Below, piece by piece: positions 1-6,455 of a DNA stretch of 8,280 nt (positions within the stretch are counted from its first letter, which is position 1; every line of letters begins with the position of its first letter). A program made the translations under genes and the position numbers. Source of the stretch: Gemmatimonadales bacterium (GTDB lineage: Bacteria; Gemmatimonadota; Gemmatimonadetes; Gemmatimonadales; GWC2-71-9); the NCBI GenBank assembly GCA_013003805.1, contig JABDII010000336.1:1-8280 (forward strand), in the 5' to 3' direction. A model generated the notes under the pieces. The model was not told where the DNA came from. It searched no databases and saw nothing but the letters and a program-made list of their open reading frames with translations.

Positions 1-197
1 CACTGACCCTGATCCGGGCCTACCAGCTCACGATCTCCCCTCTCCTGCCACCCAGCTGCCGGTTCACGCCCTCCTGTAGCCAGTACACCAGCGACGCCAT
101 CACTCGCCACGGTCTCCTGCACGGAGCCTGGCTCGGCATGAAGCGTCTGGTTCGGTGTCATCCCTGGCATCCAGGCGGGTTCGACCCCGTGCCGTAA
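1..197 (+). CDS. yidD: YidD, membrane protein insertion efficiency factor (5' end outside window)
   Basis: This is the C-terminal 64 residues of YidD; the start lies left of the window and reading is in frame from base 3 to the TAA at 195-197. The family signature is clear: LIRAYQLTISPLLPPSCRF, then FTPSCSQY with the conserved cysteines, a GAWLGMKRLVRCHPWHPGG stretch, and the closing FDPVP. YidD is a small, amphipathic, membrane-associated protein that assists YidC-dependent insertion of inner-membrane proteins. Probably fewer than 15 residues are missing. The protein stops right after the GGFDPVP motif, whereas E. coli YidD carries a longer tail. It lies 18 bp upstream of yidC on the same strand, the usual rnpA-yidD-yidC order, so the two are probably co-transcribed. 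Family assignment is secure from the motifs. Confidence 0.95.
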   Translation, partial: LTLIRAYQLTISPLLPPSCRFTPSCSQYTSDAITRHGLLHGAWLGMKRLVRCHPWHPGGFDPVP

Positions 198-215
198 CCG
201 CGCCGAGCAGCGACC

Positions 216-1949
216 ATGGATCGTCGTTTCCTGCTGGCGATGATGCTCTTCATAGCGATCATCGTCATTCCATCGTTGGTCTTTCAACGCCCTCCGACAC
301 CTCCGGCTGGCGGTGATTCGCTGCCATCGGTGACACCGGCACCGCCGAGCCCAGCGGTGGAACGCCCGGCGCCCGACAGCCAAGTGGCGCCGGTGACGCA
401 GGTGGACACGCTCGTCCCCATCGCCCGGGACAGCCTGCCTGACATTGCCGAGGACACGGTGTCCGCGCGGAGCGCACTTTACACGTATCAGATCAGCACC
501 CGTGGCGCGCGCTTGGTGAGTGCCACCCTCACCTCGTACCGCTCCATGTCTGGGGGCGATGCGCCCGGTCCACTCGAGTTGCTCCGACCCGAAAGCGACT
601 TCCTCGCGCTTCGCCTCCTTCGCGGACAGGACACACTCTATCTCGATCGCTGGGCCTTCATGACGCCAGCGGCAGGGTCATCCGTGGACGTGGCTCAAGC
701 GCCCCAGGTGTCATTTGCCGCCGAGGATCAGGGTGTGGCGGTGAATCTCCAATACACGTTCCACCCGGAAGACTATCAGGTCGAGGTGTCCGGCCGCATT
801 GATGGGGTCGGCCCCAACGGAGCGCTCTTGCTCGTGGGCCTCGGTCCGGGAATGCGGAACACCGAGGCGGACTCGAATGGCAACTACCGGGACATGGGAC
901 TGGTAACTAAGAGTGTTAAAACCAGCCAGACGCGGCTATCGAGCCTCGACGCCGGTGTCACCGAGACATTGAGTGGGCCGTTCGAGTGGGCCGCGGTCAA
1001 GTCGAAGTACTTCGTGACCGCGATGCTGGCTATCGACAGCGGCGCTCCGCCGATCAGCGGGGTGACCGCCACCGCGCCGACCGACGCGGGTAAGAACCCT
1101 AAGACCGCGGACATGTGGGCCAGTGTTCCCGTTGCAGCAGATGGGCTCTTCCGATACCGCGCGTACGTTGGTCCGATGGAATACTCTCGACTCGCCCAAA
1201 TGGGTCATGATTTCGACGACGTGAATCCCTACGGCTGGCCCGGCATTCGAACACTGATCCGGCCCATCGCCATCGGAGTCCGGTGGCTCTTGGTGTGGAT
1301 GCACGACAACCTGCACATGAGCTACGGTCTCGTGCTCGTGGTGTTTGGCGTCCTGGTTCGTATTGTGCTATGGCCGCTCAACCAAAAAGGCATGCGCGCC
1401 AGCCTCAGGATGCAGGCCATCCAGCCCATGATGAAGGAGATCCAGGACAAACACAAAGGCGACCCACAGAAACTTCAGCAGGAAGTGTTCAAGCTGTACA
1501 AAGAGCACCACGTCAACCCCCTCGGGGGCTGCTGGCCGGTGCTATTGCCCTTGCCGGTGCTCTTCGCGCTGTTCTTCGTGTTTCTCAACACCATCGAGCT
1601 TCGGGGCGTCCCCTTTCTCTGGTTGCCCGATCTCTCGCGTGCCGATCCACTCTACATCATTCCGGTCCTCATGGGCTTGTCCATGTGGGGTATGAGTAAG
1701 GTCGGTCAAATCGGCGTGCCACCAAACCCGCAAATGAAGATGATGCTGTACATCATGCCCCTCATGATGACGGTACTCTTCGCTCGGTTCCCGTCGGGCT
1801 TGAACCTCTACTACACCGTGAGCAACATGGTGAGCGTTCCCCAGCAGTGGTACCTGGCGAAGGAACGCCTCAGGGCCAAGGCCGGCAAGGCACCAGCACC
1901 CGCCGGTGCGTCGAAGAAGAAGGCCGAGGCGGGGAAATCGAAGAAATAG
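216..1949 (+). CDS. yidC: YidC membrane protein insertase (diderm type, with periplasmic P1 domain)
   Basis: 577 residues. YidC inserts and folds inner-membrane proteins, alone or with SecYEG. An N-terminal membrane anchor (about 5-24) is followed by a Pro/Ala-rich linker (about 25-82) and a periplasmic beta-sandwich P1 domain (about 85-330, starting around YQISTRGARL). The conserved insertase core spans about 355-550. Within it, VRIVLWPLN carries Arg382, matching the groove arginine of E. coli YidC (R366). A charged cytoplasmic hairpin (about 390-430) leads to VNPLGGCWP (433-441), and later hydrophobic segments end in FPSGLNLYYTVSN. The tail (about 554-577) is rich in Lys and Ala and strongly basic; such extensions can aid ribosome binding, which is inferred here. 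The ATG at 216 starts directly at the anchor, with only a weak ribosome binding site before it. The gene sits 18 bp after yidD and 26 bp before mnmE. No jag gene follows. Confidence 0.97.
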   Translation: MDRRFLLAMMLFIAIIVIPSLVFQRPPTPPAGGDSLPSVTPAPPSPAVERPAPDSQVAPVTQVDTLVPIARDSLPDIAEDTVSARSALYTYQISTRGARLVSATLTSYRSMSGGDAPGPLELLRPESDFLALRLLRGQDTLYLDRWAFMTPAAGSSVDVAQAPQVSFAAEDQGVAVNLQYTFHPEDYQVEVSGRIDGVGPNGALLLVGLGPGMRNTEADSNGNYRDMGLVTKSVKTSQTRLSSLDAGVTETLSGPFEWAAVKSKYFVTAMLAIDSGAPPISGVTATAPTDAGKNPKTADMWASVPVAADGLFRYRAYVGPMEYSRLAQMGHDFDDVNPYGWPGIRTLIRPIAIGVRWLLVWMHDNLHMSYGLVLVVFGVLVRIVLWPLNQKGMRASLRMQAIQPMMKEIQDKHKGDPQKLQQEVFKLYKEHHVNPLGGCWPVLLPLPVLFALFFVFLNTIELRGVPFLWLPDLSRADPLYIIPVLMGLSMWGMSKVGQIGVPPNPQMKMMLYIMPLMMTVLFARFPSGLNLYYTVSNMVSVPQQWYLAKERLRAKAGKAPAPAGASKKKAEAGKSKK

Positions 1950-1975
1950 CAGGCGTCGGCTCTTAACTTTCCTCC

Positions 1976-3346
1976 ATGGTATCCGATCCCATCGTGGCCC
2001 TGGCTACGCCGCCTGGGAGGGCGGCACTAGCGGTCATCCGTCTCAGCGGCGACGGAGCCTTCGCCGTCGCGGCGAGGGTAGTTTCAGGGTTCCGCGTTGA
2101 TCGCCCACGTCGAGCGACTCTGGCCGTCTTTCGCGATGCTGGAGGCCATTCGCTCGACCAGGGGCTCTACACCGTGTTCCCTCGACCCGAGAGCTATAGC
2201 GGTGAGGACATGGTCGAACTCTCTTGCCATGGGGGGCTCGTAGCTCCAGTGCATGTGATCGCTGCACTGACGGCGGCCGGGGCGCGTCAAGCCTCTCCAG
2301 GTGAGTTCACCCGCCGTGCGGTCCTCAACGGGAAGATGGATCTGGTGCAGGCGGAAGGTGTCGGGGATTTGGTGGACGCGACAGCACCCCGGCAGGCCCG
2401 GCTCGCGCTGCACCAGCTCGACGGTGCCCTGTCTCGACGGCTGGAGCGGCTCAGGGATCAACTGGTGGCCCTCGAGGCCCTACTGAGCTACGACATCGAT
2501 TTCCCGGAGGAGGATGATGGGCCCCTGCCACCCGGTCGAGTAGATGAACACCTGGAACGAGTTGCGGGCGACATCGATCGTCTCCTCGCGACGGCACCGG
2601 CGGGTGAACGAATCCGGGAAGGGGCCCTAGTTGTCTTCGCCGGCCGACCGAACACTGGCAAGTCCTCCCTCTTCAACAGCCTGCTGGGCCTCGAGCGGGC
2701 CATCGTTACCGATATTCCCGGGACAACTCGGGACGCTATTGAATCCTCGACGGAGTTTGGCGGCTGGCCAGTCCGCCTCGTGGACACGGCAGGCCTGCGA
2801 GCGGTAGCCGAACCAGTGGAGCGCCTGGGGATAGAAGTGAGCCACCGCTATCTGGCGGCCGCCGACCTCGTGTTTCTGTGTATTGAGGCCGGACGCGAGC
2901 TCGATCGCGAGGAGCGCGCCTTTCTCGAGCGGCCCCTCGACCCCGCTGAGGGTGACGCGAGCGGCCTCGACATGGGCGCTCGGGTTCTCCCAGTCAGGAC
3001 CAAAGCGGATCTGGTCGACGAGGCGGGAGAGGGAATCCCGGTCTCCGTCGTGACGGGGCGAGGCCTGGACCGCCTCAAGGAGGAGACGGCGCGGATCGCC
3101 TTCTCGGAACAGTGGCAGCTCACCGACCTCGAGCCTGCCTTGACCCGGGAGCGGCACCGTGAAGCCCTACGCCGCTCGCAGATAGCGCTGGGCGAGGCCC
3201 GCCCGCTGCTTACCGGTGATCGCGAGGTCGTGCTGGCCGCGCATCACGTCCGTGAGGCGATACGCGCGTTGGACGAGCTCATTGGCGTGGTGGACATCGA
3301 GGATGTGCTCGACCGGGTATTCGCTTCTTTCTGTGTGGGGAAGTAG
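1976..3346 (+). CDS. mnmE: tRNA uridine-5-carboxymethylaminomethyl modification GTPase MnmE (TrmE)
   Basis: 456 residues, the normal family length. MnmE, with MnmG, installs the aminomethyl or carboxymethylaminomethyl group at C5 of wobble U34 in certain tRNAs, using a folate C1 unit and GTP hydrolysis. The N-terminal folate-binding domain (about 1-118) opens with DPIVALATPPGRAALAVIRL. A helical domain surrounds an inserted G domain (about 215-375): P-loop GRPNTGKS (223-230), G2/switch DIPGTTRD (246-253), G3 DTAG (270-273) and a G4 read as TKAD (342-345) instead of canonical NKxD. The C-terminus is FCVGK, with catalytic Cys453 of the C-x-G-K motif. The ATG at 1976 is the only start that keeps the full N-terminus. 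The 26 bp before it have no Shine-Dalgarno sequence, so translation may rely on coupling to yidC. mnmG, a frequent neighbour, is not adjacent. Confidence 0.97.
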   Translation: MVSDPIVALATPPGRAALAVIRLSGDGAFAVAARVVSGFRVDRPRRATLAVFRDAGGHSLDQGLYTVFPRPESYSGEDMVELSCHGGLVAPVHVIAALTAAGARQASPGEFTRRAVLNGKMDLVQAEGVGDLVDATAPRQARLALHQLDGALSRRLERLRDQLVALEALLSYDIDFPEEDDGPLPPGRVDEHLERVAGDIDRLLATAPAGERIREGALVVFAGRPNTGKSSLFNSLLGLERAIVTDIPGTTRDAIESSTEFGGWPVRLVDTAGLRAVAEPVERLGIEVSHRYLAAADLVFLCIEAGRELDREERAFLERPLDPAEGDASGLDMGARVLPVRTKADLVDEAGEGIPVSVVTGRGLDRLKEETARIAFSEQWQLTDLEPALTRERHREALRRSQIALGEARPLLTGDREVVLAAHHVREAIRALDELIGVVDIEDVLDRVFASFCVGK

Positions 3347-3351
3347 GTGCC

Positions 3352-3367
3352 CCGGCAGCGGTGCCGG
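3352..3367 (+). terminator. Candidate hairpin between mnmE and the CDGSH gene
   Basis: A perfect 6-bp GC-only-but-one inverted repeat (CCGGCA, loop GCGG, TGCCGG) begins five bases after the mnmE stop codon. No T-run follows (the next bases are ACTCACC), so it is not a standard intrinsic terminator. It could be a weak or Rho-assisted terminator, an mRNA 3'-end stabiliser, or chance in GC-rich DNA. The whole 53-bp gap (3347-3399) otherwise holds only the ribosome binding site of the next gene. Confidence 0.3.
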
Positions 3368-3390
3368 ACTCACCACAGCGGCCACGTACT

Positions 3391-3395
3391 GGAGG
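3391..3395 (+). promoter_or_regulatory. Ribosome binding site that fixes the CDGSH protein start
   Basis: GGAGG lies four bases before the ATG at 3400, and the match continues as GGAGGTG. It is the strongest Shine-Dalgarno sequence on the + strand here. It favours the internal ATG at 3400 over an in-frame GTG at 3361, whose 13 extra residues (Pro/Arg/Ser-rich) do not resemble the family and would overlap the hairpin at 3352-3367. Confidence 0.75.
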
Positions 3396-3399
3396 TGCA

Positions 3400-3594
3400 A
3401 TGCGAGTGACCGTGAAACCCAAGGGCACGATTGTGATCGAGGGAGAGGTCGTGCTGTGCGATCCAGAAGGAAACGAGATCATTCCGCCATCCTTCCAGCG
3501 ACCCGGACACGTCAAGTTGTGTGGGTGTGGTAAGTCGCGCGTGCGTCCGTTCTGTGATGGAAGCCACAAGCAAGACGAGGGTCAGGCCGTTTGA
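3400..3594 (+). CDS. Small CDGSH iron-sulfur domain protein
   Basis: 64 residues, a stand-alone single CDGSH domain. The cluster motif C-x-C-x2-S-x3-P-x-C-D-G-S-H is complete as CGCGKSRVRPFCDGSH, with Cys41, Cys43, Cys52 and His56 as the expected 3Cys-1His ligands of one [2Fe-2S] cluster. The N-terminal half (residues 1-30) forms the usual beta strands, with a conserved-looking pattern of IVIEGEVVLCDPEGN. There is no signal peptide or membrane segment, so it should be cytosolic. Bacterial members are thought to act in electron transfer, redox sensing or cluster transfer; the specific partner is unknown. It follows mnmE by 53 bp on the same strand with a strong ribosome binding site of its own. 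Its last 13 bp overlap the 3' end of the convergent metallopeptidase gene. A link to MnmE function (which needs the FAD enzyme MnmG) is only speculation from adjacency. Confidence 0.9.
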   Translation: MRVTVKPKGTIVIEGEVVLCDPEGNEIIPPSFQRPGHVKLCGCGKSRVRPFCDGSHKQDEGQAV

Positions 3595-4544
3595 ATACCC
3601 CGAGCCTGATCTTCGGCCTGTTGAAAGTCCTCGGTTGCTGCCCGGAGCGCGGCGGCGATACCGCGATCTGAGACCAGCGCCTCCGCCATGCGGTGCCCGA
3701 GGTAGTACCCCGCCCGCTCTGGCACGACACGCCCCCGTACCAGTCGAGCGGCGGGGCTCATCCCCCCCGACAGGAAGCGCAATCGCAGGCCAAGGCCGGT
3801 GCGGTCGAGATCTGGCTCGGTGGCCCGGCGGAGGAAGGCCTCCAGCTCTCGCAAGCGATGATACTGGCGCCGGGCATACCCGAAATAGTCGGCCGGATCG
3901 AATCCCTGGCAGATCGTCTGTGCGGCGTGCACGGCCAGGCCCTCATTGAGCATGAGTTCGCGCAAAGTGGCCCAGCTTCCGGTCTTCCAATAGTCGTAGT
4001 ATCCCCCTGCCTCCTGCACCAGCCGCCGCATCGGGCTCCGGCTGTCGGGTGAGGTGTATCGGATCGTGTGGGCGAGCTCGTGTGCCACCCACAATGGGAT
4101 CAACTTCGGTGAGAGTCCCATCCCGAACGTTTCGGGGTTGGCCCTTCCGGTGAAGTGCTCGATGCAAACGAAGGCCACCCCACGCCCGTGAACCACGAGC
4201 TCGCCGGCGTTGGCGCCACCCACGCCGACCATGAGGTAAACATCCGTCGGGCGATCGATGTGCAAGGTTTCCGTTGCTCGCGCCACAGTGTCTTCCACCA
4301 TGCGCCCCAGCTCGACCGACTCGACGAGCGCAACGAGGTCGCTCCGGTCGGCGTTGAGCGTTTGTTGAATCACTTGCCTTGCGTGCGGCGTGTCAGGATC
4401 GAGGACATAGTTCCGCCAATAGGCGGAGAGAATCGAGCGGTGAGCGTTGTAGTAGGTGCTGTAGGCGGCCAGGCGATCGGTCGCACGGAGGACGGAAAGG
4501 AACTCGGGTATGAGATCAATCAGCACGCGCCACGATAGCAACAC
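3582..4544 (-). CDS. Uncharacterised HExxH zinc metallopeptidase (gluzincin-like, resembles DUF2268-type proteins)
   Basis: 320 residues from a GTG at 4544. The zinc site is visible: WVAHELAHTIRY gives H155-E156-x-x-H159, and LNEGLAVHAAQ supplies a likely third ligand Glu201, about 42 residues after the second His, as in gluzincins. A later GYYLGHRMAEAL (279-290) matches the G-Y-x-x-G-x-R pattern seen near the C-terminus of putative Zn-dependent proteases such as DUF2268 members. The N-terminal 100 residues are helical with no clear motif. No signal peptide or lipobox is seen, so a cytosolic enzyme is the simplest reading, although relatives are often exported. The start is uncertain: GTG 4544, TTG 4541 and GTG 4526 are all possible and none has a good ribosome binding site. 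It lies 29 bp after the rhomboid gene, and its 3' end overlaps the CDGSH gene by 13 bp. The substrate is unknown. Confidence 0.85.
   Translation of the reverse strand: MLLSWRVLIDLIPEFLSVLRATDRLAAYSTYYNAHRSILSAYWRNYVLDPDTPHARQVIQQTLNADRSDLVALVESVELGRMVEDTVARATETLHIDRPTDVYLMVGVGGANAGELVVHGRGVAFVCIEHFTGRANPETFGMGLSPKLIPLWVAHELAHTIRYTSPDSRSPMRRLVQEAGGYYDYWKTGSWATLRELMLNEGLAVHAAQTICQGFDPADYFGYARRQYHRLRELEAFLRRATEPDLDRTGLGLRLRFLSGGMSPAARLVRGRVVPERAGYYLGHRMAEALVSDRGIAAALRAATEDFQQAEDQARGIQTA
3583..3620. terminator. Candidate bidirectional terminator or hairpin at the convergent gene ends
   Basis: A perfect 7-bp inverted repeat, CAGGCCG (3583-3589) and CGGCCTG (3614-3620), spans the overlapping stop codons of the CDGSH gene (+) and the metallopeptidase gene (-). 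The 24-base loop is long, and an alternative shorter pairing CAGGC/GCCTG (3583-3587 with 3604-3608) exists. Neither strand has a proper T-run after the stem. The position between convergent genes suits a shared terminator, but the structure is weak and it lies inside coding sequence of one gene. Confidence 0.25.
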
Positions 4545-4560
4545 GCGGTCGCGCGGTCAA
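4532..4560 (-). promoter_or_regulatory. Candidate sigma70-type promoter for the metallopeptidase gene
   Basis: On the - strand, TTGACC (4560-4555) and TATCGT (4537-4532) are separated by exactly 17 bases, a fair match to -35/-10 boxes. The predicted transcript would begin near 4525, just past the assigned GTG start at 4544. If real, translation would then begin at GTG 4526 (possibly leaderless) or later. An imperfect inverted repeat, ACACGC (4541-4546) and GCGTGT (4561-4566), brackets the spacer. This is a pattern match only. Confidence 0.3.
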
Positions 4561-4573
4561 GCGTGTGTTGGCG

Positions 4574-5404
4574 TCAGTGCAGTCCGTCCTTCTTCTGTTT
4601 CGCGATGTCGTCGAGGAAACGACGCTCTGCGGGGGTAAGGCTCGTTATCCCCTCGGCGCTGATCTTGTCGAGCACCCGGTTCATTTCCAGTGTCACTGGA
4701 TCTTTCCCCGGTCGCGGACGCTCCGCTCTAGGCGGCGGCGCGGGATGCTCCGCGGAGTGCTGCTCGGGCTTCAGCACGAGCACTCGCTCGACTGGCTTCG
4801 GAGTTGGGGCGGGTCGTTCACGGATCACCCCTTCGAAGCGGAACGCCAGATAGCCGAAGAGCGCGCCCCCCAGGTGGGCCCAATGGGCAACACGGCCGCC
4901 CGACCCAGTCGCCGCGAAAAACAAGTCCAGCACGACCAAGCCGGCAATGAGGGTCCGGGCCTTGATGGGGATCGGAATGGGAAACACCATGAGTTCCGCG
5001 TCCGGCCAGTAGATGGCGAACCCCACCGCGACTCCGAGGACCGCCGCGGAGGCCCCGATGAAGGGTGCGATCGGGATGAAGCTGGCCAGGCCAAGCGAGA
5101 GAAGCGCTCCACCGAGGCCACAAAAGACATAGTACCGGATGAACCGGTGACTCGACATGCGGTGCTCGACTGGTGGTCCCAGAAAGAAGAGCATCAGCAT
5201 GTTGAACGCGAGGTGGAATAACCCGGCATGGACGAACATGTAGGTGACGAACGACCACGGAGCGCGGAACGCCCGGTTGGGCTCAAATTGGAGTGACGGC
5301 GTCAGGGCCGGGAAGAGGGTCATCAGGAGCAGCAACACGACCGCATTGACGACAATGAGTCGCCCGACCCACGGGGTCATGCGGGGTTGCTGCAGCAGAT
5401 TCAT
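4574..5404 (-). CDS. Rhomboid-family intramembrane serine protease with cytosolic C-terminal tail
   Basis: 276 residues. Rhomboids cleave transmembrane substrates inside the bilayer with a Ser-His dyad. Six membrane segments are predicted at about 14-34, 52-76, 88-109, 113-133, 150-167 and 172-189. Key residues are present: H64-x3-N68 (HLAFN) in segment 2, matching the GlpG His/Asn that form the oxyanion site; catalytic Ser119 in FIGASA (GxSx motif); and catalytic His177 in AHLGG of the last segment. So the protein should be active. After residue 190 comes a Pro/Arg-rich linker (about 195-235) and a helical end around MNRVLDKISAEGITSLTPAERRFLDD, a tail also seen on other bacterial rhomboids. 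The ATG at 5404 has GAGGA nine bases upstream (5418-5414), inside the end of ddl. The gene begins 15 bp after ddl, so it is probably co-transcribed. The substrate cannot be told from context. Confidence 0.95.
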   Translation of the reverse strand: MNLLQQPRMTPWVGRLIVVNAVVLLLLMTLFPALTPSLQFEPNRAFRAPWSFVTYMFVHAGLFHLAFNMLMLFFLGPPVEHRMSSHRFIRYYVFCGLGGALLSLGLASFIPIAPFIGASAAVLGVAVGFAIYWPDAELMVFPIPIPIKARTLIAGLVVLDLFFAATGSGGRVAHWAHLGGALFGYLAFRFEGVIRERPAPTPKPVERVLVLKPEQHSAEHPAPPPRAERPRPGKDPVTLEMNRVLDKISAEGITSLTPAERRFLDDIAKQKKDGLH

Positions 5405-5419
5405 AAGCTCATGTCCTCA

Positions 5420-6454
5420 CTAACTAGACGCTGGCTCGCCTCGACGTGTTCCCACGGCCGCCAAGGATTGACGGCAGATTTGCTCGCAGAGTTCGGCAAA
5501 ATCAATGCCGCAGGCCAGGGCGGACTGGGGGAGCAGGCTGGTCGAAGTCAAGCCTGGCAAGGTATTTACCTCTAAACAGAGCGGTTCCCCTCGGGCTGTC
5601 AAGCGAAAATCCACCCGGGAATAGCCGCCCAATTTCAGCGTCCGGTGGGCTGCCACGGCAAGGTGTTGACATTGCTCGACGACACCCGAAGCCACCTCGG
5701 CGGGGAAAATCTCCTCCGACATGCCGGGCGTGTACTTGCACTCGTAGTCGAAGATGTCATGCCTGGGGATAATCTCGCCCACCGTGAGCGCGCGCTCGGC
5801 GAGCATCCCGACCGTGAGCTCCCTCCCCGGGATGAATGCCTCGATCATCACCTCGGGGTCGTACGAGCCCGCCTCCGCCACCGCGCGCTCGAGGTCCGCC
5901 GGTTCCTGGACCACGGTTAAGCCAACCGTGGACCCCTCATGTGATGGCTTGACGACAACCGGCCACCCCAAGCGTCGCTCCACCTCGTGAACCGGTTGCG
6001 GTGCCATGAGCCAATCGGCCGTCGGCACCCCAGCCTGCCGGAAGAGCCGCTTGGAGATGTCTTTATCGAGGGCGAGCGCGCTGCCGAGGGGGCCACTCCC
6101 GGTGTAAGGAACGCCGATCACATCCAGGATCGCCTGGATCGTGCCGTCCTCTCCCCAGCCACCGTGCAACGCCAAGAAGACGAGGTCGGCTTGACGGATG
6201 ACCGGGAGATCGCCCAGGCCAGACATCAGGAGGCCGCGCTCCAGCGCGGCCAGCGACTCCTGCGATGGCGGGGCGATGCCAACCGCCGAGGGCAACAGCG
6301 ACGGCTCCTCGTGGGGAGGAATGTATCCTCGGGCCGTATCCACCACTCCCACATCGTGCTCCCGAGATCTAAGCGCCGAGATCACCTGCACGGCAGAAGC
6401 GATCGCGACGTCACGTTCGGAGGAGGTACCGCCGGTGAGCACCGCTATTCGCAT
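5420..6454 (-). CDS. ddl: D-alanine--D-alanine ligase
   Basis: 344 residues from the ATG at 6454. Ddl joins two D-alanines with ATP to make the dipeptide that ends the peptidoglycan stem peptide, in the cytosol. The N-terminal MRIAVLTGGTSSERDVAI carries the family motif with Glu13. LHGGWGEDGTIQ (96-107) and PYTGSGPLGSALALDK (116-131) complete the N-terminal region. The ATP-grasp part shows VVKPSHEGSTVG (167-178), DYECKY (236-241), RVDF (280-283) and EVNTLPGLT (295-303). Tyr241 aligns with Tyr216 of E. coli DdlB; Phe at this place marks D-Ala-D-Lac ligases, so ordinary D-Ala-D-Ala activity is expected. The frame is open 18 codons further upstream to 6508, but that stretch overlaps the end of cbs, while MRIAVLTGG is the normal family start. 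Only one base separates the cbs stop from this ATG, which suggests translational coupling; the Shine-Dalgarno (GGGG, 6467-6464) is weak. Confidence 0.97.
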   Translation of the reverse strand: MRIAVLTGGTSSERDVAIASAVQVISALRSREHDVGVVDTARGYIPPHEEPSLLPSAVGIAPPSQESLAALERGLLMSGLGDLPVIRQADLVFLALHGGWGEDGTIQAILDVIGVPYTGSGPLGSALALDKDISKRLFRQAGVPTADWLMAPQPVHEVERRLGWPVVVKPSHEGSTVGLTVVQEPADLERAVAEAGSYDPEVMIEAFIPGRELTVGMLAERALTVGEIIPRHDIFDYECKYTPGMSEEIFPAEVASGVVEQCQHLAVAAHRTLKLGGYSRVDFRLTARGEPLCLEVNTLPGLTSTSLLPQSALACGIDFAELCEQICRQSLAAVGTRRGEPASS

Positions 6455-6455
6455 G

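Noticed and set aside
1283..1699. Open + strand frame of 138 codons inside yidC
   Set aside because: It is Arg/Pro/His-rich, out of frame with the clearly conserved YidC insertase core, and has no recognisable motif; a shadow of GC-rich coding.
3361..3399. Longer CDGSH protein starting at a GTG at 3361
   Set aside because: The 13 extra residues are not family-like, and a strong GGAGG sits just before the ATG at 3400.
4565..5221. + strand open frame of 218 codons opposite the rhomboid gene
   Set aside because: Its composition (runs of Arg/Glu/Asp/His) is the mirror of the rhomboid coding strand, and the rhomboid catalytic motifs prove the other strand.
5420..6454. D-Ala-D-Lac or Van-type resistance ligase
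   Set aside because: Tyr241 is at the position where lactate-type ligases carry Phe, and no van regulatory or accessory genes are nearby.
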